The translations under genes and the position numbers were made by a program. Below, piece by piece: positions 1-12,787 of a DNA stretch of 64,000 nucleotides. Source of the DNA: Bradyrhizobium sp. LLZ17 (lineage in GTDB: Bacteria; Pseudomonadota; Alphaproteobacteria; Rhizobiales; Xanthobacteraceae); assembly GCF_041200145.1 (NCBI RefSeq), contig NZ_CP165734.1, forward strand, positions 5,022,001-5,086,000, given 5' to 3'. Position 1 is the stretch's first letter. Every line of letters begins with the position of its first letter. The notes beneath the pieces are model-generated. The model made no database searches and had not been told where the DNA came from. It was given only the letters and a program-made list of their open reading frames with translations.

Positions 1-1838
<1,838 letters not shown>

Positions 1839-1844
1839 GTTGTT

Positions 1845-1974
1845 GCACCTCTCCCGCTTGCGGGAGAGGTCGCGCCGAAGGCGCGGGTGAAGGCTTTCTC
1901 CGCACGGGCGATCCCGGCGCGGAGATACCCTCTCCCCGACCATCTCCCGCAAGCAAGCGGGCGAAGGAGCGCAG
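1845..1974. repeat. palindromic intergenic repeat, CTCTCCC family (copy 1)
   Basis: Starts six bases after the katG stop. It holds the hairpin CCTCTCCCGC/GCGGGAGAGG, a second short palindrome (CGCGCC..GGCGCG), and a distal CTCTCCCC/CTCCCGC block. The same arrangement recurs after msrA at 60418-60554 and, more diverged, at 42465, 48328 and around 53833-54325. No reading frame is supported. It could serve as a terminator for katG but has no U-tract. Confidence 0.8.
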
Positions 1975-2006
1975 ATCGGCCGGAGCAGGCACAAACCAAC
2001 ACAAAC

Positions 2007-2031
2007 AAAAAGGGCGGCCGCGAGGCCGCCC
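2007..2031 (-). terminator. rho-independent terminator after pnp
   Basis: Read on the minus strand: an 8-bp perfect GC stem (GGGCGGCC / GGCCGCCC) with a 4-base loop, followed by five U. It lies 26 bases past the pnp stop and probably ends the rimP-to-pnp transcript. Confidence 0.9.
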
Positions 2032-2056
2032 TTCGTGTTTCCTGCAGAGGCGAGAT

Positions 2057-4214
<2,158 letters not shown>

Positions 4215-4280
4215 AGAGGTCTTCTTTCATGGGTTCTCGAAAGAAGGGACGGCTCGAAAAACAAAAACCATGTCAAGATT

Positions 4281-4317
4281 GCAGGACGCTGATCTGAGCG
4301 GGCGATCAGCGTCCTGC
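4281..4317 (-). promoter_or_regulatory. long hairpin in the pnp leader
   Basis: Perfect 14-bp inverted repeat (GCAGGACGCTGATC / GATCAGCGTCCTGC) with a 9-base loop, 67 bases before the pnp start, on the side transcribed with pnp. No U-tract follows, so it is not a simple terminator. In E. coli the rpsO-pnp spacer holds a stem-loop cut by RNase III through which PNPase controls its own mRNA. Position and shape suggest an equivalent here; that role is inference. Confidence 0.6.
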
Positions 4318-4555
4318 GATCCTGCCATGGTTTTCGGATGTCGGATGGCGTCCATCCTTTCGGGTCATACGGGCGCCTTGCCCGTTGCGCCCAGCCGCCG
4401 GATTGCTGCTGGACTGTCAGTCGGCACGAATGCGAACACCGGATCGGCCTTCGCTCGTCATGCCCGGGTGCGATTCGTTATTAGCCCGCACCCGACCTGC
4501 ACGCAGCCTCGATCAAAAACATTAAAACAAACGCTTTCGTTCGAAACCATGCGCG

Positions 4556-4579
4556 AAAACGCGCGCCGTTGGCGCGCGC
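4556..4579 (-). terminator. rpsO-proximal terminator or attenuator
   Basis: On the minus strand a perfect 8-bp stem (CGCGCGCC / GGCGCGCG) with a 3-base loop is followed by four U, 9 bases after the rpsO stop. It probably ends part of the rpsO transcripts before pnp. The remaining spacer, 4215-4587, shows this hairpin, the pnp-leader hairpin and no supported gene. Confidence 0.7.
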
Positions 4580-4587
4580 AGGAACAC

Positions 4588-4857
4588 TTAACGACGAATA
4601 TTGTGCTTCTCGAGCAGCGCCTTGTAGCGCGCCTCGTCCCGCTTCTTCACATAATCGAGCAGCGAGCGGCGGGTCGACACCAGCTTCAGGAGGCCGCGAC
4701 GCGAATGGTTGTCCTTCACGTGGGTCTTGAAATGGCTCGTGAGGTTGTTGATGCGTTCCGAAAGGATCGCGACCTGCACCTCGGGCGAACCGGTGTCGCC
4801 GGGTTTGTTGGCATTCGTCTTGATGACTTCCGCTTTGCGTTCTGCGGCAATCGACAT
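4588..4857 (-). CDS. rpsO: 30S ribosomal protein S15
   Basis: Primary 16S rRNA-binding protein of the small-subunit platform. From the ATG at 4857 it gives 89 residues, the family's standard length, beginning [12 protein letters not shown] and ending LLEKHNIRR. The conserved [17 protein letters not shown] and [20 protein letters not shown] segments are present. A TTG two codons upstream (4863) overlaps the truB stop, but the GAGAG ribosome site is about 9 bases from the ATG and only 3 from the TTG, so the ATG is preferred. It lies directly after truB and before pnp. Confidence 0.97.
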   Translation of the reverse strand: MSIAAERKAEVIKTNANKPGDTGSPEVQVAILSERINNLTSHFKTHVKDNHSRRGLLKLVSTRRSLLDYVKKRDEARYKALLEKHNIRR

Positions 4858-4859
4858 CG

Positions 4860-5981
4860 TCAATTTCTCTCGTTGCGACCGGAGCTGGCAGTCAGGCCGG
4901 TCAGGTTGAACACACGCTTGGGGATGATTTCGCCATTGCCAACTTCAGCAAGCGCCAGAAGACGCCCTGCCACCGTGACATAGACTGTGCCGCTACTAAT
5001 GGGCGCATCCCGTCCGCGCAATAAAACGGCCTGGCCCCGATGGAGCCTTGCCGCATCAGCCCGAGTGACGGCCAGTGCCGGGATGTCGTCCAGCGCGGTC
5101 TCAACAGGCATAAGCGCGTCGGCGAGGCTGCCCTCGCCGGACGCGGCTCTATCGCACAAAGCCTCCAACTGATCCAGCGGAATCATGTCGTTCTCGCCGA
5201 ATGGGCCGACCAGGGTCCGGCGCAGCGCGCAGATATGGCCGTAAGTCCCGAGAATGCGGCCCATATCGCGGGCCAGCGCGCGGACATAGGTGCCCTTGCC
5301 ACACTCGGCCTCGAACGTTGAACGGTCGCTATCCGGTTGATCTACAAGAGATAAATGGTGAATCTCGACCGGGCGGGGCGCCAGTTCCACGATCTCGCCG
5401 TCGCGGGCGAGGTCGTAGGCACGCTCGCCCTGGACCTTGATCGCGGAATAGCGCGGCGGGACTTGCTCGATCACCCCGGTAAAGCGAGGCAGCAGGGCCT
5501 CGATGGCCTCGCGCGTGGGGCGCTGGTCGGAGGTCGCGGTCACCCGGCCCTCGACGTCGTCGGTGTCGCGTTCCTCGCCCCAGCACACGGTGAAGCGGTA
5601 GCGCTTGCGGCCGTCCATCACGAAGGGAACCGTCTTGGTGGCTTCGCCGAGCGCGATCGGCAGGCCGCCGGAGGCGAGCGGATCGAGCGTGCCAGCGTGT
5701 CCCGCGCGCTTGGCCTGGAACAGGCGCTTGAGCACGGCCACGGCCTGTGTCGAGGTCATGCCGATCGGCTTGTCGAGCACCACCCAGCCGTGGACGTCGC
5801 GCCGGTCGCGGCGCGGCTGCTGGCCCTTGTGCTGCTTGCTCGCGCGCGGATCGTTGTTGATGCGACGCGCCTCCTGCCGCGGCTGGATATCGCCGGCGGC
5901 ATCCGCGAAATTATTTTTCTGCACGTCGCGGGTCTCGGGCTCTTCGCTGCCGATTATGCCGTGAGCCGGGTCCATCATCAC
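4860..5981 (-). CDS. truB: tRNA pseudouridine(55) synthase TruB
   Basis: Makes pseudouridine 55 in the T-loop of tRNAs. The catalytic-Asp motif [11 protein letters not shown] is visible, as are [13 protein letters not shown] near the start of the catalytic domain, [15 protein letters not shown] and [12 protein letters not shown]. The protein is 373 residues; the catalytic domain begins near residue 65, after a polar, charge-rich N-terminal extension ([22 protein letters not shown]) longer than in E. coli TruB (314 residues). The ATG overlaps the rbfA stop (TGATG), a sign of translational coupling. Confidence 0.96.
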   Translation of the reverse strand: MMMDPAHGIIGSEEPETRDVQKNNFADAAGDIQPRQEARRINNDPRASKQHKGQQPRRDRRDVHGWVVLDKPIGMTSTQAVAVLKRLFQAKRAGHAGTLDPLASGGLPIALGEATKTVPFVMDGRKRYRFTVCWGEERDTDDVEGRVTATSDQRPTREAIEALLPRFTGVIEQVPPRYSAIKVQGERAYDLARDGEIVELAPRPVEIHHLSLVDQPDSDRSTFEAECGKGTYVRALARDMGRILGTYGHICALRRTLVGPFGENDMIPLDQLEALCDRAASGEGSLADALMPVETALDDIPALAVTRADAARLHRGQAVLLRGRDAPISSGTVYVTVAGRLLALAEVGNGEIIPKRVFNLTGLTASSGRNERN

Positions 5982-6409
5982 TGTTCTTCTTCCCGATCCG
6001 TGTCCGGATCCTGTTCCAGGTCCTTCTGCACCGCAGGTGTTCGCAAAAGCTTCTCGATCCGTTCCGCTTCGTCGAATCGTTCGTCGACGCGGAAGCGAAG
6101 CTCAGGTGCAAATTTCAGGTTAACGCGCCGCGCGACGTCGCCGCGCAGGAATTTCTTGTTGCGCTCGAGCGCAGCGAGAACCACCTCGGTGTCGCGGCCA
6201 CCGAGCGGCATGACGTAGATTGTCGCGAGCTTCAGGTCGGGCGACATCCGCACCTCCGGCACGGTGATGATGTGGCCCTCAAGGTCCGCATCATGCACGC
6301 TGCCTTGCGCCAGAATCTCGGCTATCGCGTGGCGAACCTGCTCGCCGACACGCAGCTGACGCTGCGAGCCGCCGGGGCTGGAACTCTTCTTCTGATGATG
6401 GCGGGGCAT
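5978..6409 (-). CDS. rbfA: ribosome-binding factor A
   Basis: Late maturation factor of the 30S subunit, with a KH-like fold, needed for 16S 5'-end processing and cold adaptation in well-studied relatives. 143 residues starting MPRHHQKK. The family core [16 protein letters not shown], the [19 protein letters not shown] strand region and the [18 protein letters not shown] helix are visible. It sits between infB and truB in the usual order and its stop overlaps the truB start. The acidic tail ([10 protein letters not shown]) is typical of alphaproteobacterial versions. Confidence 0.95.
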   Translation of the reverse strand: MPRHHQKKSSSPGGSQRQLRVGEQVRHAIAEILAQGSVHDADLEGHIITVPEVRMSPDLKLATIYVMPLGGRDTEVVLAALERNKKFLRGDVARRVNLKFAPELRFRVDERFDEAERIEKLLRTPAVQKDLEQDPDTDREEEQ

Positions 6410-6486
6410 ATTTCGAAATCACCTCATCGTGCCCAAATTTGGGACACGAGCATTGTCATTTGTCCTGCTGAAACGAATGAGAGGTG

Positions 6487-6510
6487 GGTGGCCGGAAAAA
6501 TCCGGCCACC
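6487..6510 (-). other. perfect intercistronic hairpin between infB and rbfA
   Basis: A 10-bp perfect stem (GGTGGCCGGA / TCCGGCCACC) with a 4-base homopolymer loop lies in the 155-base infB-rbfA spacer. No U-tract follows on the minus strand, so an RNA-processing or partial-termination role is more likely than full termination. A 12-base palindrome CCCAAATTTGGG lies nearby at 6432-6443. Confidence 0.6.
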
Positions 6511-6564
6511 GCACTCTCGCAATTTCAGTTCAAAAAGATCCGGGCGCTTCGGTAAGATTTGGAC

Positions 6565-9270
6565 TTACAGGGAGCGCTGGATCGTCTCCACGCGGTAACA
6601 CTCGATCACGTCACCTGCACGCATGTCGTGATAGTTCTCGAAGGCCATGCCGCATTCCTGGCCGGCCTGGACTTCCTTCACTTCGTCCTTGAAGCGCTTC
6701 AGTGTCGACAGCTTGCCTTCGTGCACCACGACGTTGTCGCGGATCAGGCGCACATTGGCGCCGCGTTCCACGGTGCCGTCGGTGACGCGGCAACCGGCCA
6801 CCTTGCCGACCTTGGAGATGTTGAAGATCTCCAGGATCGAGGCGTTGCCGAGCATGGTTTCGCGCAAGGTCGGCGCGAGCAGACCGCTCATTGCCTTCTT
6901 CACGTCGTCCACGAGGTCGTAGATGATGTTGTAATAGCGGATCTCGATGCCGTTGCGCTTCGCGGCGGCAGCGGCTTCCTTGTTGGCACGAACGCTGAAG
7001 CCGATGATCGCGGCGTTGAAGCCTTCCGCGAGCGTCACGTCGGATTCCGAGATGCCGCCGACGCCGGCATGCAGGATGCGGGCTGCGACTTCGTCGGTAC
7101 CGAGCTTCTCCAGCGAGCCGAGGATCGCTTCCAGCGAGCCCTGCACGTCGGCCTTGATGATCAGCGGGAATTCCTTGCGGCCCGCGGTCTTCAACTGCGA
7201 CATCATCTGCTCGAGCGAGCCGCGCATGCCGGAGATCGAGGCAGCCGCGTTCTCGCGCTTCTGGTGCGCGCGGTAGCTGGTGACCTGGCGGGCGCGAGCC
7301 TCGTTCTCGACGACGGCCAGGCGATCGCCGGCCTCCGGCGGTCCGTTGAAGCCGAGCACCTCGACCGGCACCGACGGACCAGCTTCCTGAACCGTCTCAC
7401 CCTGGTCGGAGATCAGCGCGCGGACACGGCCCATCTCGGCGCCGGCGACGATGATGTCGCCGACACGAAGCGTGCCGCGCTGCACCAGCACGGTCGCGAC
7501 CGGACCACGGCCGCGATCGAGCTTGGCTTCGATCACGGTACCCTCGGCCGGGCGCTCCGAATTGGTCTTCAGGTCGAGGATGTCGGCCTGGAGCGCGATC
7601 ATCTCGAGCAGCTTGTCGAGATTGGTCTTGTTCTTGGCGGACACTTCGACGTCGACGACTTCACCGCCGAACGACTCCACCTGCACCTCGTGCTGAAGCA
7701 GCTCGGTGCGCACGCGCTCGGGCTTCGCATCGGGCTTGTCGATCTTGTTGATGGCAACAATGATCGGCACGCGCGCCGCCTTGGCATGATTGATGGCTTC
7801 GATCGTCTGCGGCATCACGCCGTCATCGGCCGCAACCACCAGCACGACGATGTCGGTGACCTTGGCGCCGCGGGCGCGCATCGCGGTGAACGCGGCGTGG
7901 CCGGGCGTGTCGATGAAGGTGATCTTCTTGCCGCTTTCGGGCGATAACACCTGATAGGCGCCGATATGCTGCGTGATGCCGCCGGCTTCGCCGGAAACAA
8001 CGTTGGCATGACGGAGCGCGTCGAGCAGCGAGGTCTTGCCGTGGTCGACGTGACCCATCACGGTCACGACCGGCGAGCGCGTCTCGGTATCGGTGGAATC
8101 GTCGGTGGCGTCGAACAGGCCCTCTTCGACGTCGGACGCCGCCACGCGCTTGACGGTGTGACCAAGCTCTTCGGCGATTAGCTGCGCGGTATCGGCGTCG
8201 ATCACGTCGGTGATCTTGTGGATCGCGCCCTGCTTCATCAGCATGCGGATGATTTCCACCGCGCGCTCGGCCATGCGGTTGGCGAGCTCCTGGATCGTGA
8301 TCGCTTCCGGAATGATCACCTCGCGGATCAGCTTTTCCTTCGGCTCGTTCGAGACGTGACCCTTCAGGCGCTGGGTCCGGCGGCGGAACGAGGCGATCGA
8401 GCGCTCGCGCACGTCGTCGGCATTGAGCGCCGTGACGAGCGTCAGGCGGCCGCGTTCCTTCTGCGGACCGGGCTTGTGGGTGGTCTTGGGGGCTGCCACG
8501 GGGCGCATGGCGCCGCCGGGACCGCGACGGATCTGGCGCGGACCATCATCCTCGTCCGGTCCGGCCGCAACGCCCGGGGCGCGAGCTGCCGGGCCACCGG
8601 GCCGCTGGGCGGTCGTGGCCGCAGGTCGCGCGGTCGTCGTTCCGGGGCGCCCTGTGGTCGTCGTCGCAGGTCGTGCCGTGGTCGGCGCGGACCGCGCCGC
8701 GCCGGCCGCCGGTGCGGACGTCGCACCGCGTGCCGCTGATTGCGACTGCTCGCCTTCGCCAAAGCGCTTCTTGGCCTCGGTCTCGGCCTTCCGCTTGGCT
8801 TCCTCTTCGTGGCGATGCCGCTCCTCCTCGGCCTTGCGGCGGGCTTCGGCGGCTTCGCGCTCGACACGCTCGGCGCTTTCGCGGATGGCGCGGCGCTGGG
8901 CTTCGTCTTCGGCTTGGCGACGCTCTTCGACTTCGCGCACCTTGGCATCGGCCAGCGCGCTGGCGCGGGCGGAACGCTCGTCCTCGGTCAGGGTGCGCAG
9001 CACGACGCCGGAGCCGGCATTGCGCGGCGGCGCCGAGCGCGCCGGAGCGGGCGCAGGTGCGGCGGGCGCCGGCTTTGCAGTAACCTCGGGTGCCTGCGGC
9101 TCAGGGCTGCCGTCGATGCGGCGCTTGCCCCGCTTCTCGACCACGACCTGCTTGCTGCGGCCGTGGCTGAAGCTCTGGCGCACGGTACCCGTTTCGACGC
9201 GCGGCTTGAGCGATAGCGTCTTGCTCGGAACGCTCAGCTTCTTGTCGCCAGGGGTCTTGGTATCAACCAT
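6565..9270 (-). CDS. infB: translation initiation factor IF-2
   Basis: GTPase that brings fMet-tRNA to the 30S initiation complex and promotes subunit joining. 901 residues. A low-complexity N-terminal half contains a charged coiled-coil segment (about 95-175, rich in E, A, R) and a Thr/Ala/Pro/Arg-rich stretch (about 183-232). The G domain follows with G1 GHVDHGKT at 406-413, DTPGHAAF and NKID. Domain II has the [21 protein letters not shown] segment, and the end binds initiator tRNA. Start at [11 protein letters not shown]. It lies between the YlxR-like gene and rbfA in the standard operon order. Confidence 0.98.
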   Translation of the reverse strand: MVDTKTPGDKKLSVPSKTLSLKPRVETGTVRQSFSHGRSKQVVVEKRGKRRIDGSPEPQAPEVTAKPAPAAPAPAPARSAPPRNAGSGVVLRTLTEDERSARASALADAKVREVEERRQAEDEAQRRAIRESAERVEREAAEARRKAEEERHRHEEEAKRKAETEAKKRFGEGEQSQSAARGATSAPAAGAARSAPTTARPATTTTGRPGTTTARPAATTAQRPGGPAARAPGVAAGPDEDDGPRQIRRGPGGAMRPVAAPKTTHKPGPQKERGRLTLVTALNADDVRERSIASFRRRTQRLKGHVSNEPKEKLIREVIIPEAITIQELANRMAERAVEIIRMLMKQGAIHKITDVIDADTAQLIAEELGHTVKRVAASDVEEGLFDATDDSTDTETRSPVVTVMGHVDHGKTSLLDALRHANVVSGEAGGITQHIGAYQVLSPESGKKITFIDTPGHAAFTAMRARGAKVTDIVVLVVAADDGVMPQTIEAINHAKAARVPIIVAINKIDKPDAKPERVRTELLQHEVQVESFGGEVVDVEVSAKNKTNLDKLLEMIALQADILDLKTNSERPAEGTVIEAKLDRGRGPVATVLVQRGTLRVGDIIVAGAEMGRVRALISDQGETVQEAGPSVPVEVLGFNGPPEAGDRLAVVENEARARQVTSYRAHQKRENAAASISGMRGSLEQMMSQLKTAGRKEFPLIIKADVQGSLEAILGSLEKLGTDEVAARILHAGVGGISESDVTLAEGFNAAIIGFSVRANKEAAAAAKRNGIEIRYYNIIYDLVDDVKKAMSGLLAPTLRETMLGNASILEIFNISKVGKVAGCRVTDGTVERGANVRLIRDNVVVHEGKLSTLKRFKDEVKEVQAGQECGMAFENYHDMRAGDVIECYRVETIQRSL

Positions 9271-9341
9271 TCAGCAGTCCTAATCCTGATTTTAGTTAAC
9301 GTTATGCGTTGCCGCACCGTCCTATGGGTCGTCGTTGTCTC

Positions 9342-10025
9342 TCAGAAATCCTGGCCGTGCTTTTCGGCAGTCTTGTCATCGTCCGCCAGCCGGTATCGGA
9401 CCAGCATCTGGCTACGTGACAGGAATGTCTTGCTCGCCGGGCCCGCGAGCAGGGCAGCATGTATCACATTTGACCGGGTAAGTGCCAAATCCAATTCTAT
9501 CGATTTCAGTGCGGTAACGACGGGAATCGCCGGCTTGGCGCCGCGATTTTCGTCATTTTGCCGCGCCAGCATGTCCAATTTGCGGATTCCGTCCGCGGCC
9601 CCGTCGCTGGCATGGATCAGGACCTCGACCGTGCCTTCCCGCAGGGCGCTTTCGACCTTGCCAAAACCGGCAACGATCTGCCGCGCCTTGGCGGCAATCC
9701 CAAGAGCTTCGGTCGCGCTCCGAACCAGAAGCGCTTCAATGTCGGCGGGAAGCGTCGGAGGAATGCGCAGGTCGCGCTTGAAGGCTTTGGTAAATTGGTG
9801 ACGACGGACGGCTTCCGCAACCACCTGGCGCGATGCCGTAACCCACATCCCGCGCCCGGGCAGCTTGCGCTTGAGATCGGGAACTATATGCCCATCCGGC
9901 GATACGACGAACCGGATCAGCTCGTCGATCGGCCGGACCTCGCGGCTGACCACGCACATCCGCATGGTCGCGGACCTTTCGGTCCGCGGTCCATGGTCAA
10001 GTTCGGGGTCAGTGCTGGAAAGCAT
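9342..10025 (-). CDS. YlxR-like (DUF448) RNA-binding protein with C-terminal L7Ae-like domain
   Basis: 227 residues. The N-terminal domain is of the YlxR/DUF448 type: RMCVVSREVRPIDELIRFV, then a PGRGMWV loop and a basic helix (RRHQFTKAFKRDLR). From about residue 100 comes an L7Ae/L30e-like segment (ALGIAAKARQIVAGFGKVESAL, VEVLIHASDGAADGIRKLD). Bacteria outside the alphaproteobacteria often have these as separate ylxR and ylxQ genes between nusA and infB, so this looks like a natural fusion. The role is probably in rRNA transcription or ribosome assembly; the precise function is not established. It starts 23 bases after the nusA stop. Confidence 0.88.
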   Translation of the reverse strand: MLSSTDPELDHGPRTERSATMRMCVVSREVRPIDELIRFVVSPDGHIVPDLKRKLPGRGMWVTASRQVVAEAVRRHQFTKAFKRDLRIPPTLPADIEALLVRSATEALGIAAKARQIVAGFGKVESALREGTVEVLIHASDGAADGIRKLDMLARQNDENRGAKPAIPVVTALKSIELDLALTRSNVIHAALLAGPASKTFLSRSQMLVRYRLADDDKTAEKHGQDF

Positions 10026-10048
10026 CCGGGCGACATTCTCCTTGGCCC

Positions 10049-11659
10049 TTAAGCCGACTGGTCTTCGGTTGCCTCGGCCACTTCGGCCGGCTTGGCCAGG
10101 TCAGCCTCGGTGATCCAGCCCGCCTTGACGCGCGCCTGCATGATCATGGCTTCCGCATCGTCGCGGGAGACGCCGAGACCCTCGAGCGCGCCGGGATATT
10201 TGGTCTGCTCGCCGCCTTCCTTGCGCTCGGTCCAGCCGACCAGATCATCGGTGGCGCAGCCGGCGAGGTCGTCGACCGACTTGATGTCGTTTTCGCCGAA
10301 TTTCACCAGGATCTTCGAGGTCACGCCGGGCACGTCCTTGACCGCGTCCTCGACGCCGAGTTCCTTGCGCCGGGCCTCGAGTTCGGCTTCCTGCTGATCG
10401 AGATATTCGCGGGCCCGGTTCTGGAGCTCCTGCGCGGTCTCCTCGTCGAAGCCCTCGATGTCGGCGAGTTCCTTGATGTCCACCATTGCGAGTTCCTCGA
10501 CCGAGGTGAAGCCTTCGGAAGCGAGCAACTGCCCGACCACCTCGTCGACATTGAGCGATTCCATGAAGACGCGGGTGGAGTTCTCGAAGTCGGCCTGGCG
10601 GCGCTCCGATTCCTCCTGCTCGGTCAGGATATCGATGTCCCAGCCGGTGAGCTGGGAGGCGAGGCGCACGTTCTGGCCGCGGCGGCCGATCGCCAGCGAG
10701 AGCTGGTTGTTGGTGTCGGGCACCACGACCTCGATGCGCTCGCGGTCCTCGTCGATGACGACCTTGGACACTTCGGCCGGCGCCAGCGCGTTGACCACGA
10801 AGGTCGCGATGTCGGGCGACCACGGAATGATGTCGATCTTCTCGCCCTGCAACTCGTTCACCACCGCCTGCACGCGCGAGCCGCGCATGCCGACGCAGGC
10901 GCCGACCGGATCGACCGAGGAATCGCGGGAAATCACGCCGATTTTCGCGCGCGAACCCGGATCGCGGGCGACGGCCTTGATCTCGACGATGCCGTCGTAG
11001 ATTTCCGGCACTTCCTGCGCGAACAGCTTCGCCATGAACTGCGGGTGGGTGCGGGAGAGGAAGATCTGGGGCCCGCGGGTTTCGCGGCGGACGTCGAAGA
11101 TGTAGGCGCGGACGCGGTCGCCGTTGCGGAACACCTCGCGCGGCAGCATCTCGTCGCGGCGGATGATGGCTTCGCCACGGCCGAGATCGACGATCACGCT
11201 GCCATATTCGACGCGCTTGACAACGCCGTTGACGATGTCGCCGATGCGGTCCTTGAATTCCTGATATTGCCGGTCGCGCTCGGCCTCGCGCACCTTCTGG
11301 ACGATGACCTGCTTGGCCGATTGCGCGGCGATGCGGCCGTATTCCAGCGGCGGCAGGGTGTCGGCGATGGTGTCGCCGACCTGGGCGCCCGGATTGGCGC
11401 GCTGCGCATCCACCAGCGAGATCTGGTTGGAGTGGTTTTCGACATTGTCGACGACGAGCATGTGGCGCGACAGCCGCAGCTCCCCTTTCTTCGGGTCGAT
11501 CTCGGCGTGAACGTCAGTTTCGCTGCCATAACGGGCGCGCGCCGCCTTGGCGATGGCGTCCTCCATCGCGGCGATGACGATGCCGCGGTCGATCGATTTC
11601 TCGCGCGCAACGGCGTCGGCGATCTGGAGCAGTTCAAGTCGATTGGCGCTGACTGCCAT
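10049..11659 (-). CDS. nusA: transcription termination/antitermination factor NusA
   Basis: RNA polymerase-binding factor that modulates pausing, termination and rRNA antitermination. 536 residues beginning MAVSANRLELLQIADAVAREKSID. Domains in order: N-terminal polymerase-binding domain (1-125), S1 domain (about 130-200, GDIVNGVVKRVEYGSVIVDLG), two KH domains (DPVGACVGMRGSRVQAVVNEL and LSLAIGRRGQNVRLASQL), then C-terminal helix-hairpin-helix acidic repeats (VEELAMVDIKELADIEGFDEE; VTSKILVKFGENDIKSVDDLAG). It starts two bases after the rimP stop, so the two are probably translated together. Confidence 0.98.
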   Translation of the reverse strand: MAVSANRLELLQIADAVAREKSIDRGIVIAAMEDAIAKAARARYGSETDVHAEIDPKKGELRLSRHMLVVDNVENHSNQISLVDAQRANPGAQVGDTIADTLPPLEYGRIAAQSAKQVIVQKVREAERDRQYQEFKDRIGDIVNGVVKRVEYGSVIVDLGRGEAIIRRDEMLPREVFRNGDRVRAYIFDVRRETRGPQIFLSRTHPQFMAKLFAQEVPEIYDGIVEIKAVARDPGSRAKIGVISRDSSVDPVGACVGMRGSRVQAVVNELQGEKIDIIPWSPDIATFVVNALAPAEVSKVVIDEDRERIEVVVPDTNNQLSLAIGRRGQNVRLASQLTGWDIDILTEQEESERRQADFENSTRVFMESLNVDEVVGQLLASEGFTSVEELAMVDIKELADIEGFDEETAQELQNRAREYLDQQEAELEARRKELGVEDAVKDVPGVTSKILVKFGENDIKSVDDLAGCATDDLVGWTERKEGGEQTKYPGALEGLGVSRDDAEAMIMQARVKAGWITEADLAKPAEVAEATEDQSA

Positions 11660-11661
11660 GG

Positions 11662-12417
11662 CTAGTCTCCTTCGTCAGGCTCGATCTCGCCGCGCCGCGC
11701 ACGTTCGGCGGCAAGGCGATGTTTCTTTGTATTGGTCGGTGCCGGCTTCTTTTGCGGCTTGGTGTTCCTGGTGGTTTTCTCGCTGATGCTGGCATGCGGC
11801 GCCGCCGGCGGCTCGAGGCCGAGACTGCGGCGCATCTCGCGCGCCGCGGCCTTGCCGCGCCGCATCGATTGCGCGATCAGTTCGTCGGTCAATACCAGCC
11901 GCGCCTCGCCGATATCCTCCATCACCAAGAGAACCTCGGTGTCGTCGCTGCCCTTGACGTCGTCACGCAGCAGCCGGACGCAGTCGCCTTCGACGCCCGC
12001 GATCTTGCCGCGGAACCGCTTCCGTCCCTCGTGCGCGACCGCCATGTCGATCTTGACGAGATGACCGGTATACCGTTCGAAATCCGAGCGCCGCACCAGC
12101 GGTCGGTCGATCCCGGGCGAGGAAATTTCCAGCCGGTAGGCGCGCTCGATCGGGTCGGCGACATCGAGCACGGGCGACAGCGCCCGCGAGATCGCCTCGC
12201 AATCCTCGATCTGCATCGAGCCGTCCGGACGCTCGGCCATGATCTGCACGGTGCAGCCGGCCTCTCCGGAAATGCGGATCCGCACCAGCCGGTAGCCCAT
12301 GCCTTCGAGCACGGGACCTGCGACCGCAGAGACGCGCGCAGCCGCGCCCGGCTCGACCACAAGCCGCGGCTCGGCCAGCAACTCGGCATCGGTGGAACCA
12401 GTATTCGGTTCGGTCAT
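11662..12417 (-). CDS. rimP: ribosome maturation factor RimP
   Basis: 30S assembly factor, first gene of the nusA-infB operon. 251 residues. The core covers [43 protein letters not shown] and the signature [14 protein letters not shown], followed by an SH3-like C-terminal domain. A basic Lys/Arg-rich tail (about residues 205-245, [20 protein letters not shown]) extends beyond the E. coli protein (about 150 residues), as in other Rhizobiales. A leader with a terminator lies upstream. Confidence 0.95.
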   Translation of the reverse strand: MTEPNTGSTDAELLAEPRLVVEPGAAARVSAVAGPVLEGMGYRLVRIRISGEAGCTVQIMAERPDGSMQIEDCEAISRALSPVLDVADPIERAYRLEISSPGIDRPLVRRSDFERYTGHLVKIDMAVAHEGRKRFRGKIAGVEGDCVRLLRDDVKGSDDTEVLLVMEDIGEARLVLTDELIAQSMRRGKAAAREMRRSLGLEPPAAPHASISEKTTRNTKPQKKPAPTNTKKHRLAAERARRGEIEPDEGD

Positions 12418-12419
12418 AT

Positions 12420-12660
12420 CCAGGGTCGGGGCGCTCGATGGTTAACGCTAGGTTAAAACTTAGATTTGCAGAGCCTGCTTCGAAACTCTTGGTTCCGACA
12501 CGTCGTCGGATCGCGCATCTTTCGCCAACCCGCGTTCAGGTAACAAAAAAGAGCGGGTCCTTTCGGGCCCACTCTCACTACGCGGATCGTATGAGAAGAT
12601 GAATTGGCGCTGATATAGCGCCTTCCATCCTCCCGGACAAGGCCCAACGCAGCCGAGAGC
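12420..12660 (-). promoter_or_regulatory. rimP operon leader, candidate attenuator (rimP-leader type)
   Basis: The space upstream of rimP, read on the minus strand, holds a perfect hairpin GGCGCT/AGCGCC (12605-12621), then an intrinsic terminator (12545-12576) about 130 bases before the rimP start, then a hairpin TCCGAC/GTCGGA (about 12496-12512). A full terminator ahead of the operon it would shut off is the layout of the rimP-leader RNA family described for alphaproteobacteria. Membership is inferred from position and shape, not from an alignment. Confidence 0.7.
12545..12576 (-). terminator. intrinsic terminator in the rimP leader
   Basis: Minus-strand stem GAGTGGGCCC / GGACCCGCTC with a GAAA tetraloop (one mismatch, one G-U pair) followed by six U. 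No gene lies just upstream on this strand, so it most likely acts as a premature terminator of the rimP operon. Confidence 0.85.
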
Positions 12661-12787
12661 GGGCTTTTTGCGCCTTCAGGTGTGTCCGGAGCAACGCTTC
12701 TTTCATCAACGGGCCCTAAATTTCCGGCTCGTGGGGCGGCTTGAGCCTATGGCGCGCCCACAGCGTGCCAGAATCGAGTTGCGTTTC

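Noticed and set aside
6559..7947. 462-codon open frame on the plus strand
   Set aside because: Antisense shadow of infB.
12453..12647. 64-codon minus-strand frame in the rimP leader (possible leader peptide)
   Set aside because: Starts at TTG without a ribosome site and runs through the terminator hairpin; no regulatory codon run.
12580..12660. possible tRNA-like fold upstream of rimP
   Set aside because: No cloverleaf or T-loop consensus could be built; the hairpins fit an attenuator better.
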